NCBI RefSeq assembly: GCF_002101675.1
Contig: NZ_LQOY01000150.1
Coordinates: 1 to 51,892 of the forward strand
Source of the DNA: Mycobacterium gordonae
GTDB lineage: Bacteria; Actinomycetota; Actinomycetes; Mycobacteriales; Mycobacteriaceae
Direction: 5' to 3'
DNA: 51,892 nt
How positions within the stretch are numbered: the stretch's first letter is position 1; every line of letters begins with the position of its first letter. The position numbers were made by a program, and so were the translations under genes. Below are positions 32,436 to 41,892 of the stretch, piece after piece. Under the pieces are notes generated by a model. It saw only the letters and a list, made by a program, of their open reading frames with translations, searched no databases and was not told the DNA's origin.

Positions 32436-33929
32436 GTGACAAGCCCGCATTTCGCGTGGTTGCCGCCAGAGATTAACTCGGCATTGATGTTCGCCGGTCC
32501 CGGTGCGGGACCGCTACTTTCTGCTGCCTCCGCATGGGGCAGTTTGGCCGAAGATCTCGCTTCAGCGGTGTCATCCTTTGGTGCCGTCACCCAGGAATTG
32601 ACCAGCGGATCGTGGCAGGGCGCCTCGGCGGCCGCGATGATGGTCGTCGCCACCCAGTACATGGGCTGGCTCAGTGCCGCGGCAGTTCAGGCGGAGCAGG
32701 CGGCCGAACAAGCGGCAGCGACGGCGGTCGCGTTCGAGACGGCGGTGGCCGCTACCGTGCAGCCCGCGGTCGTGGCGGCCAACCGCGGCCTGGTGCAGAT
32801 GCTGGCCTCGACGAACTTCTTCGGCATGAACTGGCCGGCGATCATGGACACCGAATCCGCCTACGAGCAAATGTGGGCGCTGGACGTGGCAGCCATGGCG
32901 AACTACCACTTCGACGCGTCGGCGGCAGCCGCTCAACTGGCGCCCTGGCAGCAGGTGTTGCGCAATCTCGGTATCGACATCGGCAAGAACGGCACCATCA
33001 ACTTCGGCTTCAACAACACCGGCAGTGGCAACATCGGCAACAACAACGCCGGCAACTACAACCTCGGCAGCGGCAACAGCGGCAGCGGGAACGTCGGCGC
33101 GGGCAACACCGGCTACGGCAACGTGGGCATCGGCAACACCGGCAGCAACAACCTGGGCTTCGGCAACCTCGGCAACAACAACGTCGGCCTGGGCAACACC
33201 GGCAGCGACGCCTTCGGCATGGGCCTGACCGGCGACCGGCAATTCGGGTTCGGCGGGTTCAATTCCGGCAGCGGTAACACCGGCTTCGGTAACTCCGGCA
33301 CCGGCAACACCGGCCTGTTCAACTCCGGCAACGGGAACCTGGGTCTGGGCAACTCCGGCTCCCTCAACACCGGTATGGGCAACTCGGGCAGCGTCAACAC
33401 CGGCTTCGGCGGCTCGATGGGCTACCTCGGCTCGGGGTTGCAGAGCGCGGTCGGCGGTACCGGCCTGGAGGCGGGACTGGCCAACTCCGCGCACTACGCA
33501 ACCGGCGGCCTGGGTACGGCGGCGCTGAGTTCGGGACTGCTGAGTTCGGCGCTGGCCAACACCGGCGGGCTGCACTCCGGCCTGGCCGGAGCGTTGAACT
33601 CGGGCCTGAGCAGCACACCCATGGTCGCCCCGGCATCGGCACCGGCGGCGGCCGTCGACCCGGGCGCTCAGGGATCCGTTTCAGCGAATCCGACCAGCAG
33701 CCCCGCAGCCAACACGGGCCTGCGGACGTCGGCCGGCACCCCGGTGACGGGCTTCGTCAGCCCAAGCAGCAGCGACCCGAGCGTGCGGACAACGCTCGGT
33801 CGCGAGTCAGGCATCGCGCCCCCGACGCTGCCGAACTCGGGCATCCCGAAGTCGAACTTCTACCCGCCGGCCGAGCGCGACACCGGCGACCAGAGCCGGG
33901 TCATCCAATTCCCGATCCGCACCGAGTAG
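32436..33929 (+). CDS. PPE-MPTR family protein (PPE10-like)
   Basis: 497 residues. The N-terminal PPE domain starts MTSPHFAWLPPEINSALM with PPE at residues 10-12, and a WxG turn lies at SGSWQGASAAAMM (about 56-68), the PE-binding face. The MPTR region (about 185-330) has many NxGxGNxG pentapeptide repeats such as NTGSGNIGNNNAGNYN. A Ser/Ala/Pro-rich tail ends QFPIRTE. Exported by a type VII system and likely at the cell surface. The N-terminus, the QFGFGGFNSG block and the C-terminus resemble H37Rv PPE10. Start chosen at the second GTG. No PE partner is adjacent. Confidence 0.93.
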   Translation: MTSPHFAWLPPEINSALMFAGPGAGPLLSAASAWGSLAEDLASAVSSFGAVTQELTSGSWQGASAAAMMVVATQYMGWLSAAAVQAEQAAEQAAATAVAFETAVAATVQPAVVAANRGLVQMLASTNFFGMNWPAIMDTESAYEQMWALDVAAMANYHFDASAAAAQLAPWQQVLRNLGIDIGKNGTINFGFNNTGSGNIGNNNAGNYNLGSGNSGSGNVGAGNTGYGNVGIGNTGSNNLGFGNLGNNNVGLGNTGSDAFGMGLTGDRQFGFGGFNSGSGNTGFGNSGTGNTGLFNSGNGNLGLGNSGSLNTGMGNSGSVNTGFGGSMGYLGSGLQSAVGGTGLEAGLANSAHYATGGLGTAALSSGLLSSALANTGGLHSGLAGALNSGLSSTPMVAPASAPAAAVDPGAQGSVSANPTSSPAANTGLRTSAGTPVTGFVSPSSSDPSVRTTLGRESGIAPPTLPNSGIPKSNFYPPAERDTGDQSRVIQFPIRTE

Positions 33930-33938
33930 CCGCGCGCC

Positions 33939-33944
33939 TATTCT
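33939..33944 (+). promoter_or_regulatory. -10 element of a predicted leaderless Rv0441c-like transcript
   Basis: TATTCT is followed by 6 nt (cgatcc) and ATG 33951; no ribosome-binding site. Confidence 0.5.
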
Positions 33945-33950
33945 CGATCC

Positions 33951-34367
33951 ATGGCCGCAAAGATCAGCAAACCGGTCGACTTCCAGCGGTTGGCCGACGC
34001 CCTGCCGGACTACCCGTTCGCCTATCTGATCACCGTCGACGACGATTACCGTGCACACACGGTGACCGTTGAGCCGGTGCTACGCGACCTGTCGGTGCTC
34101 GACGTGGGGCTGATCGGCGGGGGCACCCGCACCAACCTGGTGCAGCGCAGCGACGTCACCCTGGTGTGGCCGCCGCCGGCACCGGGCGGCTACTCGCTGA
34201 TCGTCGACGGCCGCGCCGAAATCTCCGAGGCGGGCGCCGAAACCGTCCGCTGTGCAGTCACGCCGACTCGCGCGCTGCTGCACCGAAACGCCGACTCCCC
34301 CTCGGCGGCCAAGGGCTGCCTGCACGACTGCGTGGTGTTCTCGCTGGCCGGAGACGCGGCGCCATAG
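33951..34367 (+). CDS. PNPOx-like flavin/F420-binding-fold protein (Rv0441c homologue)
   Basis: 138 residues forming a split-barrel fold of the pyridoxamine-oxidase type: FAYLITVDDDYRAHTVTVEP (about 23-42), a GGTRTNLVQRSDVTLVWPP core (about 57-75) and YSLIVDGRAEI. Length and place fit Rv0441c. Such proteins bind FMN, F420 or haem; no specific residues decide which. The PucR-type regulator starts 34 nt later on the same strand. Confidence 0.72.
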   Translation: MAAKISKPVDFQRLADALPDYPFAYLITVDDDYRAHTVTVEPVLRDLSVLDVGLIGGGTRTNLVQRSDVTLVWPPPAPGGYSLIVDGRAEISEAGAETVRCAVTPTRALLHRNADSPSAAKGCLHDCVVFSLAGDAAP

Positions 34368-34401
34368 CTTCTCGAGCCCACAACCCAACGAGGAGCGGCG
34401 A

Positions 34402-35925
34402 GTGATCACTCTGGACCGCTTGGTTAACGTGCTAGGTAGTTATGGTGTTCGGCTGCGTTGGTCGTCGGTTCCAAGATCGACTGAATTGCGCAGCGTTGTG
34501 CTCCACGAGGCCACCCCGGTGGGTCCCGTGACAGGCGACGTCCTCCTTGCGGTCGACGCCGGCACATGTGAGCAGGCGTTGGAGTGGGCCGAGTCGGCGC
34601 GTGCCGTGGTGGTGTTGGTACGCGACCGTGTGGTGCCATCGTCATTCGACACCAAGGGCGGGCCCGGCGCGGTGTTGGTCGTCGAGGAGTCGCTGTCCTG
34701 GAGCGAACTGGCCGCCGTGGCGTACGGCCTGGTGCTCGAGGGGCGCGAGACCGAATCCGGTCGGGGTCCAACAGATCTGTTCGCCCTCACCGACAGTCTG
34801 GCTGACGCCATCGGCAGCGCGGTGGTGATCCACGATCGGCTGCTGCAGGTGCTGGCGTACTCGCGGCTCCAGCAGGATGCCGACCCGGCGCGGGTGCAGA
34901 CCATCCTCGGACGACAGGCGCCCGAGCGGGTGAGGGAGTTCTTCGAAGCCGCCGGCGTCTTCGCCCATCTTGCGGCTTCCGACGAGCCCTTGTTCGTCCC
35001 CGGAGACGCTCAATATGGTGTGACGGGCCGCATGGTGGTGGCCGTGCGCTCGGGCCGGGAACTCATGGGGTCGCTGTGGGTGGAATGTGGCGCCCCGCTG
35101 GACGGCGCCGCACGTGCGGCCCTGGCCGACGGCGCCCACACCGTGGCTCTCCACCTGCTGCGCTCACGGGCCAGTGCGGACCTGGAGCGTCAGGTGGAAT
35201 CGGAGCTGGTGATCGAGTTGCTGGAAGGCAGCGCCGACGCTGCCAGATTGACCAGCAGACTCGGAGTGCCGGACGGCCCGCTACGGGTGATCGCGTTGCA
35301 GGCGTCCATCGGCGCTGATCGCGATGCCCCTCTGCTCCTGGCGTTCGATCGGGCCACCGCCGGGTTCGGCTGGTCACGACCTGGGCGCAGCGCCCTGGTC
35401 GGCAGCACCATCTACACGCTGCTCCCGGGCGACGAGGCGGGACCGGCGCGCCGGTGGGTCGCCGGTCTGCAGGCGGCACTATCGAGAGGGGCTACGGTGG
35501 CGGCCGGCATCAGTGGCGCAGCCGAGACGTCCGACCTCGCCTGCGCCCGCCAGGAGGCCGACGAATGTCTGGGTCTGCACAAGGTGACCACCGCAGGTCC
35601 GCCTCCGATCTACGACGAATCATGGGACGACATCCTGCTGCAACGGTTGCGCGCAGCGTCGCGATCCGGTCGTCTGCCGGATCGGGGGCCGGTGGCTGAG
35701 TTGCGTCGCCACGACGCCGCGAACGGGACCGAATACCTCGCGACACTTCGCGCGTGGCTGGCGGCCCAGGGCGACCCGGCCGAAGCCGGCGAACGCCTGG
35801 GAGTGCACGAGAACACGGTGCGTTACCGGATGCGCAAGATGGCCGAGATCACCAACCTCGCGCTGGACGACGCAAAGAAGCGGCTCGCCATGATGATCCA
35901 GCTCGCGGCCACCGATGCGGACTGA
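34402..35925 (+). CDS. PucR/CdaR family transcriptional regulator
   Basis: A 507-residue regulator. The N-terminal part (about 1-140) is the PucR-like sensory region, the middle (about 280-400) resembles the CdaR GGDEF-like domain, and the C-terminal HTH (about 440-500) contains LAAQGDPAEAGERLGVHENT followed by VRYRMRKMAEI, the signature of this family. AGGAG precedes the GTG start by 6 nt. No homologue lies at this place in H37Rv. It opens a block of accessory genes before groEL2; the ligand and targets are unknown, and the nearby amidohydrolase is one candidate. Confidence 0.87.
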   Translation: MITLDRLVNVLGSYGVRLRWSSVPRSTELRSVVLHEATPVGPVTGDVLLAVDAGTCEQALEWAESARAVVVLVRDRVVPSSFDTKGGPGAVLVVEESLSWSELAAVAYGLVLEGRETESGRGPTDLFALTDSLADAIGSAVVIHDRLLQVLAYSRLQQDADPARVQTILGRQAPERVREFFEAAGVFAHLAASDEPLFVPGDAQYGVTGRMVVAVRSGRELMGSLWVECGAPLDGAARAALADGAHTVALHLLRSRASADLERQVESELVIELLEGSADAARLTSRLGVPDGPLRVIALQASIGADRDAPLLLAFDRATAGFGWSRPGRSALVGSTIYTLLPGDEAGPARRWVAGLQAALSRGATVAAGISGAAETSDLACARQEADECLGLHKVTTAGPPPIYDESWDDILLQRLRAASRSGRLPDRGPVAELRRHDAANGTEYLATLRAWLAAQGDPAEAGERLGVHENTVRYRMRKMAEITNLALDDAKKRLAMMIQLAATDAD

Positions 35926-36053
35926 CCGATGCTGTCGGATCGCGACAACACGCGGCGGTTCGGTTGTACGGCTGGGGCAATGCTGCCGTCCCCTGGCTAG
36001 ACCACCCTGGAGGTAGCCGCCCGAACAGCGGCCCGCCGAACAGGAGCCCATCG

Positions 36054-36674
36054 ATGACGCCCCCGCAACCGGACACGCGATGCCGGGGCCAGCAGGGCGA
36101 CGCCGCGATGGAGACCTTCGCCGTCAACCCTCCACGCTGGCTCTGGGTGCTTTTCAGCCGTAACCCGTTGATCCGCGCGAGCGATCGACTCGAAGCGCTG
36201 GCAGCGGTGGTGATGTTGACGTTGGCGCTGCTTGCCATACCGATCGCCGGCGCGGTGGGCACCGCGGTCTACGACGCCCGAAGCGCCCACCACGCGGCGC
36301 AGGCCCAGAGCCGGACGGCGGTCACCGCGACCGTGATCGACCTGCCGGCTCGCAGCGACCCCACCCGGGTCAAGGCCCGATGGTTCGCCGCCGGAACCGA
36401 ACACACCGGCTTGGTCCAGGCCCGCTCGGCGCCCAAAGTTGGTGAGTCTGTCGAGATCTCGGTCAATCCGGACGGCTCCTACGCCGGCCCGCCGCACCTG
36501 TCCGCCGCACGCGAAGCGGTGTTGGTGGCACTTGCGGTATGGCTGAACGCGACGGCGGCGGGTCTGCTCGGGTACGCGGGTATTCGAAGCGTTCTGAACC
36601 GCAAGCGTCTTGCCGGCTGGCGACCCGAACTTGCACACGCGCCCGGCAGTGGCCGAGAAGGTGTTGTCGGCTGA
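36054..36674 (+). CDS. Rv1733c-like mycobacterial membrane protein
   Basis: 206 residues. Two membrane helices (about 48-70, LAAVVMLTLALLAIPIAGAV, and about 155-178) flank an extracytoplasmic beta-rich domain. The pattern RNPLIRASDRLEAL followed by GTAVYDARSAHHAAQAQSRT, then TATVID and VKARWFAAGTEHTG, matches the Rv1733c family, whose M. tuberculosis member is a DosR-regulated latency antigen. Function unknown. AGGAG lies 7 nt before the ATG. I see no convincing DosR box upstream. Confidence 0.8.
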   Translation: MTPPQPDTRCRGQQGDAAMETFAVNPPRWLWVLFSRNPLIRASDRLEALAAVVMLTLALLAIPIAGAVGTAVYDARSAHHAAQAQSRTAVTATVIDLPARSDPTRVKARWFAAGTEHTGLVQARSAPKVGESVEISVNPDGSYAGPPHLSAAREAVLVALAVWLNATAAGLLGYAGIRSVLNRKRLAGWRPELAHAPGSGREGVVG

Positions 36675-36866
36675 CGACAATCGCCAACTGCGCCGTTGTC
36701 CGGTTCCGGCAAACCCTGTCACACCGGTGACGGCCACCATGGAAGTAGGAGATTCGGACCACGCTTTTGGACTGAGCCCCGCGAGGGCCACCGAGTCGTC
36801 AGGGGCGGTTGCTGCAGTCCGGCCCGCCCCTGGCGACGACCAAGCGCACCAGAAAGGACAAAGAAA

Positions 36867-37262
36867 ATGGCTGTCTCACAACGCGTCTGGACCACGCGAG
36901 AGCACTGCACCCATTCGCGCAGCCGATACGGCGCACCGCGTCCGCCTCGGCGCCCCGAGGTTCCCGACGATTTGATGGATTGCGACCCCGGCCCCGTCGC
37001 CGCAAGCGGCATGGTCGTAACCATCCGTCACGACGCCACCGGCAACACCGAAACCTTCCTGCTCGGAAGGCGTTTCGGCGAGGGTGCCGATCTGCCGGTC
37101 TACTCGACACTCTCGCCGATAGGCCGTGCCGTGCTGGGCGCGCGTCCCGGTGAACGGCGCACCGCCATGATTCCCCACGACACACGCCCGATATCAATGA
37201 CACTGCTGTCAGCCGTTCCCTACCCCGGTCCCACCGTGGCCGGTCGGCAGGCGGCGTTATGA
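36867..37262 (+). CDS. small protein with a GreA/GreB C-terminal-like domain
   Basis: 131 residues from ATG 36867 (AAAGGA upstream). After a basic N-terminus, residues about 55-125 read as the Gre C-terminal fold: VVTIRHDATGNTETFLLGRR, then YSTLSPIGRAVLGARPGE, equivalent to the S-P-L-G-R-A-L-L-G element of GreA. The N-terminal coiled coil that reaches the RNA polymerase active site is absent, as in Rnk-type or Rv3788-type proteins. It may bind RNA polymerase without cleaving RNA. Its last codons overlap the next gene (ATGA). Confidence 0.7.
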   Translation: MAVSQRVWTTREHCTHSRSRYGAPRPPRRPEVPDDLMDCDPGPVAASGMVVTIRHDATGNTETFLLGRRFGEGADLPVYSTLSPIGRAVLGARPGERRTAMIPHDTRPISMTLLSAVPYPGPTVAGRQAAL

Positions 37263-37639
37263 CGAGCGTCGCGCTATTGGCCGGAATAACCTCTGCGGCA
37301 ATTGTTCTCACGCCGATCCCGTCGGCGGCCGCGCAGGCCGCCGATGCTGCGAAGAACCTTCCGCCATTGATCACCCACTACGGTGCGATCGCCTATGGCC
37401 AAGATGGGTCGCAGGGCAAGGCCCGGCGCCACCTGTCCAAACTGGGCGCGCAGCAACAGGCGCTGCAGCGATGCGGCGACAGCACGTGCACAGTCGTCAC
37501 CACCTTCACCCGTTGCGGTGCTGTCGCCCATGACGGCGCCTACTATCACGGCGGCGTCGGACTGTCCCGCGGGATGGCCGAGGCGAACGCCATATCGCGG
37601 CTCGGCCGGGGGTGGATCGTCGACTGGGCCTGTAACTAG
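37259..37639 (+). CDS. secreted DUF4189 protein
   Basis: 126 residues. N-terminal signal peptide (SVALLAGITSAAIVLTPIPS, cleavage near AAAQA). The DUF4189 core is YGAIAYGQDGSQGKARRHLS, QALQRCGDSTCTVVTTFTRCGAVA and GMAEANAISRLG, with four Cys expected to form disulfides. The family is common in mycobacteria, exported, and of unknown function. The ATG overlaps the Gre-domain stop, an odd pairing of a cytoplasmic transcription-type protein with a secreted one. Convergent with the broken DedA gene, whose remnant stop overlaps the last 4 nt. Confidence 0.8.
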   Translation: MTSVALLAGITSAAIVLTPIPSAAAQAADAAKNLPPLITHYGAIAYGQDGSQGKARRHLSKLGAQQQALQRCGDSTCTVVTTFTRCGAVAHDGAYYHGGVGLSRGMAEANAISRLGRGWIVDWACN

Positions 37640-38100
37640 GCACGCCGGGCCGGGCGGGCCCGGCTCTCAAGGCGGCGGCGCAACCATCTGACGAGTTCGA
37701 TACACCCGGCGAAGGCCAGCGCTACGGCGAACGACACCGCGAACGCCGCCAGCGGACGGTCCTCTAAGGTGTGCCCTCGGACGAAGCCGATCAACGTGCT
37801 CAGGGTCGCCCAGAGGACGACGCCAATTCTGTCGAACACCAGAACCTGCGGTAGAGGGAACTCCAGCACGCCGCAGCAGATCGCGGCACGGTGCGGCCAC
37901 CAGGGATGAAGCGCGCGACGACCACCAGTGGACCGCCGGGCCGGTCCAGTTCCTGGTGCGCCCAGGCCAGGCGCCGTTCACCGTTACGGCCGCGGGCGAG
38001 CCAGCGCCGCGCCCGACGTCGAATAGGCAGAAGGCCCAGGATCAACGGGTATTCCCACCAGGAGTGACCGAGCGCATCGAGCAGCGAATCAAACTCGGCG
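37636..38100 (-). pseudogene. degenerate DedA-family gene with internal deletion and frameshift
   Basis: Three minus-strand pieces join into a DedA protein. (1) Near 38100-38030: DSLLDALGHSWWEYPLILGL, the usual N-terminal segment. (2) Running straight on: RRRARRWLARGRNGERRLAW and then VVVARFIPGGRT, which in intact proteins lies some 70 residues later, so the first membrane block is deleted. (3) After GGRT the frame shifts near 37887 (one base missing in GTG-CCGCG), and the protein continues GVLEFPLPQVLVFDRIGVVL to ELVRWLRRRLESRARP. Piece lengths of 77 and 81 residues are too short to work alone. An intact DedA gene is present at 12497-13120. Confidence 0.75.
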
Positions 38101-38115
38101 GGCTACCGCCACGGT

Positions 38116-39342
38116 CTAGGTCAAGCCCTTGCGGACGAACGGCTCGGCTTCCCCCCGCTCGACCGCCTCGTCGTGTTTGGCGGCCGCATCGTCGAGCAGC
38201 TTTCGCAACGCCGGCTCGTCGCGCACCAATTGGCGGTACTTGGGGTCGAGCGCCATGATCTGATCGCGCTCGTTGAGCAGCTTGTTGAAGATGCGTTCGC
38301 GTTCCGCCGCGTCGTGGGTGTACTCGGAATCCAGATAAGCCGTCGCGTGCCGCCGGGCATTGGCGATCGCTGTGGTGGCTTTGCCTTTCGGGCTGAGCAC
38401 CGAGGCCACCACGGTGACCAGCAGGACGACGACGATCACACCGAGCGACGTCATGGTGCCGATCTCGATGACCTTCACCGGCTCACCGCCGTTGATGAAC
38501 GGGACGTTGTTCTCGTGCAACGCGTGCAGGATCAGCTTCACACCGATGAGGCCCAGAATCGCGGCCAGCCCATAGGACAGATAGATGAGCCGGTCGAGCA
38601 GACCGTCGACGAGGAAGTACAGCTGCCGCAGGCCGAGCAGCGAGAACGCGGTCGCGGTGAAGACGATGTAGACATGCTCAGTGAGTCCGAAGATGGCAGG
38701 AATCGAGTCGAGCGCGAAAAGGATGTCGGTGCCGCCGAGTGCCACCATCACCAGCAGCATCGGCGTCATCGCCCGCTTGCCGTCGATCGTGGTGAACAGC
38801 TTGTCACCGTCATAGTGCTCAGAAGTCCGGATGACCTTTTTCGCCAGCCGGATGACGAAATTGTCGGCCTTGCGATCGTCGTCGGCATGGTCATTCGTGA
38901 GCACGCTGCCGGCGGTGAGCAGCAGGATCAGGCCGAACAGGTAGAAGATCCAGGCGAACGCATTGATCAGCGCTGCGCCGAGAAAGATGAAGCCGGTCCG
39001 GGCGATCAGTGCGAATGTGATGCCGAACAGCAGCACCTTCTGCTGATCCTCGCGCGGGACCCGGAAGCTGCCGATGATCACCAGGAACACGAACAGGTTG
39101 TCGACCGACAGGGCCTTTTCGGTGACATAGCCGGCGAAGTACTCCGGAGCCGCGTCTCCACTGCCGAAGATCAACAGACCAACGCCGAACAGCAGTGCGA
39201 TGCCGACGTAGCCGGCCGACCACACCGCGGCCTCCCGCAGCGTCGGAACATGCGCCTTGCGTACATGGAAGAAGAAGTCGAAGGCCAGCAGGCCCACGAT
39301 GGCGAGACCGGTCAGGGTCCACACCCACTCAGGAACGTCCAT
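38116..39342 (-). CDS. TerC/Alx family integral membrane protein
   Basis: 408 residues with about nine membrane helices. The TerC signatures EKALSVDNLFVFLVIIGSF (about 75-93) and GGTDILFALDSIPAIFGLTE (about 204-223) carry the paired acidic residues proposed to bind metal ions. The last 90 residues are a charged cytoplasmic tail. TerC/Alx proteins export manganese or support metalation of exported proteins. It follows the groEL2 terminator on the same strand, 25 nt after the hairpin. Not at this place in H37Rv. Confidence 0.88.
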   Translation of the reverse strand: MDVPEWVWTLTGLAIVGLLAFDFFFHVRKAHVPTLREAAVWSAGYVGIALLFGVGLLIFGSGDAAPEYFAGYVTEKALSVDNLFVFLVIIGSFRVPREDQQKVLLFGITFALIARTGFIFLGAALINAFAWIFYLFGLILLLTAGSVLTNDHADDDRKADNFVIRLAKKVIRTSEHYDGDKLFTTIDGKRAMTPMLLVMVALGGTDILFALDSIPAIFGLTEHVYIVFTATAFSLLGLRQLYFLVDGLLDRLIYLSYGLAAILGLIGVKLILHALHENNVPFINGGEPVKVIEIGTMTSLGVIVVVLLVTVVASVLSPKGKATTAIANARRHATAYLDSEYTHDAAERERIFNKLLNERDQIMALDPKYRQLVRDEPALRKLLDDAAAKHDEAVERGEAEPFVRKGLT

Positions 39343-39367
39343 TGCCTATCGATACCCCAATTTCACG

Positions 39368-39404
39368 AAAAAGCCCGGCCCCCCTGTGGGGAACCGGGCT
39401 TTTC
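39368..39404. terminator. intrinsic terminator after groEL2
   Basis: AAAAAGCCCGG (39368-39378) pairs with CCGGGCTTTT (39394-39403) around a C/G-rich loop. On the minus strand the stem ends in a run of T, as in a classic Rho-independent terminator. It lies 43 nt downstream of the groEL2 stop. Flanking AAAA/TTTT on both sides could let it work in both directions. Confidence 0.85.
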
Positions 39405-39446
39405 GTTGACTTCTCTTTTCTGGTTCGACTCCTCCGCCTTGTTTGG

Positions 39447-41072
<1,626 letters not shown>

Positions 41073-41204
41073 TGCGAAGTGATTCCTCCGGATTGGGAAT
41101 GAAAGGGGTCACGGATGACGACAACCCCGTTACTTACGCTGGCCGGGCGCAGTGCCCGCGACGGACGATCACAGCGGTTGGTTGCTGGACCTCACCGTCC
41201 CGAC

Positions 41205-41231
41205 CTAGCACTCGCCTATGCCGAGTGCCAA
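41205..41231. promoter_or_regulatory. CIRCE operator 1 (HrcA site) for groEL2
   Basis: CTAGCACTC, nine bases, GAGTGCCAA: the CIRCE consensus TTAGCACTC-N9-GAGTGCTAA with two mismatches. HrcA binds this to repress chaperonin genes. Confidence 0.88.
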
Positions 41232-41239
41232 AGTCATTA

Positions 41240-41266
41240 TTAGCACTCGCCTATGCCGAGTGCAAG
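41240..41266. promoter_or_regulatory. CIRCE operator 2 (HrcA site) for groEL2
   Basis: TTAGCACTC, nine bases, GAGTGCAAG. The spacer gcctatgcc is identical to that of the first copy 35 bp away, so the operator looks duplicated. Confidence 0.88.
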
Positions 41267-41397
41267 GTCGGCTGGTGGCGTTCGCCGTGGGCTGAAGCGG
41301 ATGCGGCCCTGCCATACCGCCGACTGTGGAAATGCTGACGCCTGCCCGGCGTGTCCCGTCGGGTGATTCACACTCGGCAAAGAGGCAGACTGGGTTG

Positions 41398-41892
41398 ATG
41401 TCACTGGTCGTGCCGCCCTACCCCGCGCCGCGCTACACCAAGGCAGAACCGGAGGTCAGCGCCCAGCTCAGGCGGGGCGCCGAGGCTCCGGACTACGAGT
41501 ATGCCGGGGTCAGCTACCACTATCTGGCTAATCAGCAGCTCACGGCTGGCGACTACGGCCTGTACCGGGTCGACATCGCGCCGGCCGGGGGTGGACCCGG
41601 CCCGCACTACCACCGCACGATGTCCGAGGCATTCTTCGTGCTGTCCGGGACCGTAAGGCTCCACGACGGCCGGGAGTGGGTGGACGGTCACCAAGGCGAT
41701 TTCCTCTATGTGCCGCCGGGTGGCATCCACGGATTCCGCAACGAGGTGGACGAACCGGCGTCGATGCTGATGCTCTTCGCACCGGGCGCACCGCGGGAGG
41801 CGTACTTCGAAGGCTTCGCGCAACTGGCCGACTTGACCGACGGGGAACGGCGCGAGTGGTTCATGCGCCACGACAACCACTTCGTCGAATGA
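41398..41892 (+). CDS. cupin-domain protein
   Basis: 164 residues. Cupin motif 1 is GPGPHYHRTMSEAFFVLSGT (about 62-81), with two His and a Glu as metal ligands; motif 2 is GDFLYVPPGGIHGFRN (about 99-114), with the third His. A single-domain cupin of unknown substrate. The ATG is immediately before TCACTGGTC; ribosome-binding support is weak (AGAGG, 12 nt away). The stop overlaps the next gene by ATGA. Absent between groEL2 and Rv0439c in H37Rv. Confidence 0.8.
   Translation: MSLVVPPYPAPRYTKAEPEVSAQLRRGAEAPDYEYAGVSYHYLANQQLTAGDYGLYRVDIAPAGGGPGPHYHRTMSEAFFVLSGTVRLHDGREWVDGHQGDFLYVPPGGIHGFRNEVDEPASMLMLFAPGAPREAYFEGFAQLADLTDGERREWFMRHDNHFVE

Larger units (their letters stand above)
41093..41397. 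other. intergenic region between groEL2 and the cupin gene
   Basis: This gap of about 305 bp holds the groEL2 promoter region and the two CIRCE operators (41205-41231, 41240-41266). I see no further gene. A promoter for the cupin operon must lie in the last 130 bp, but no clear -10 stands out. Confidence 0.6.

Noticed and set aside
30200..32662. An 820-codon open frame on the minus strand covering the amidohydrolase
   Set aside because: Only the last part (30200-30571) is a real VOC protein. The rest is antisense to the amidohydrolase and PPE genes, with repetitive Gly/Val/Asp composition.
35926..36053. DosR box upstream of the Rv1733c-like gene
   Set aside because: A GGGGC...GTCCC pair is present but with 9 rather than 4 bases between arms, so it does not fit the DosR consensus.
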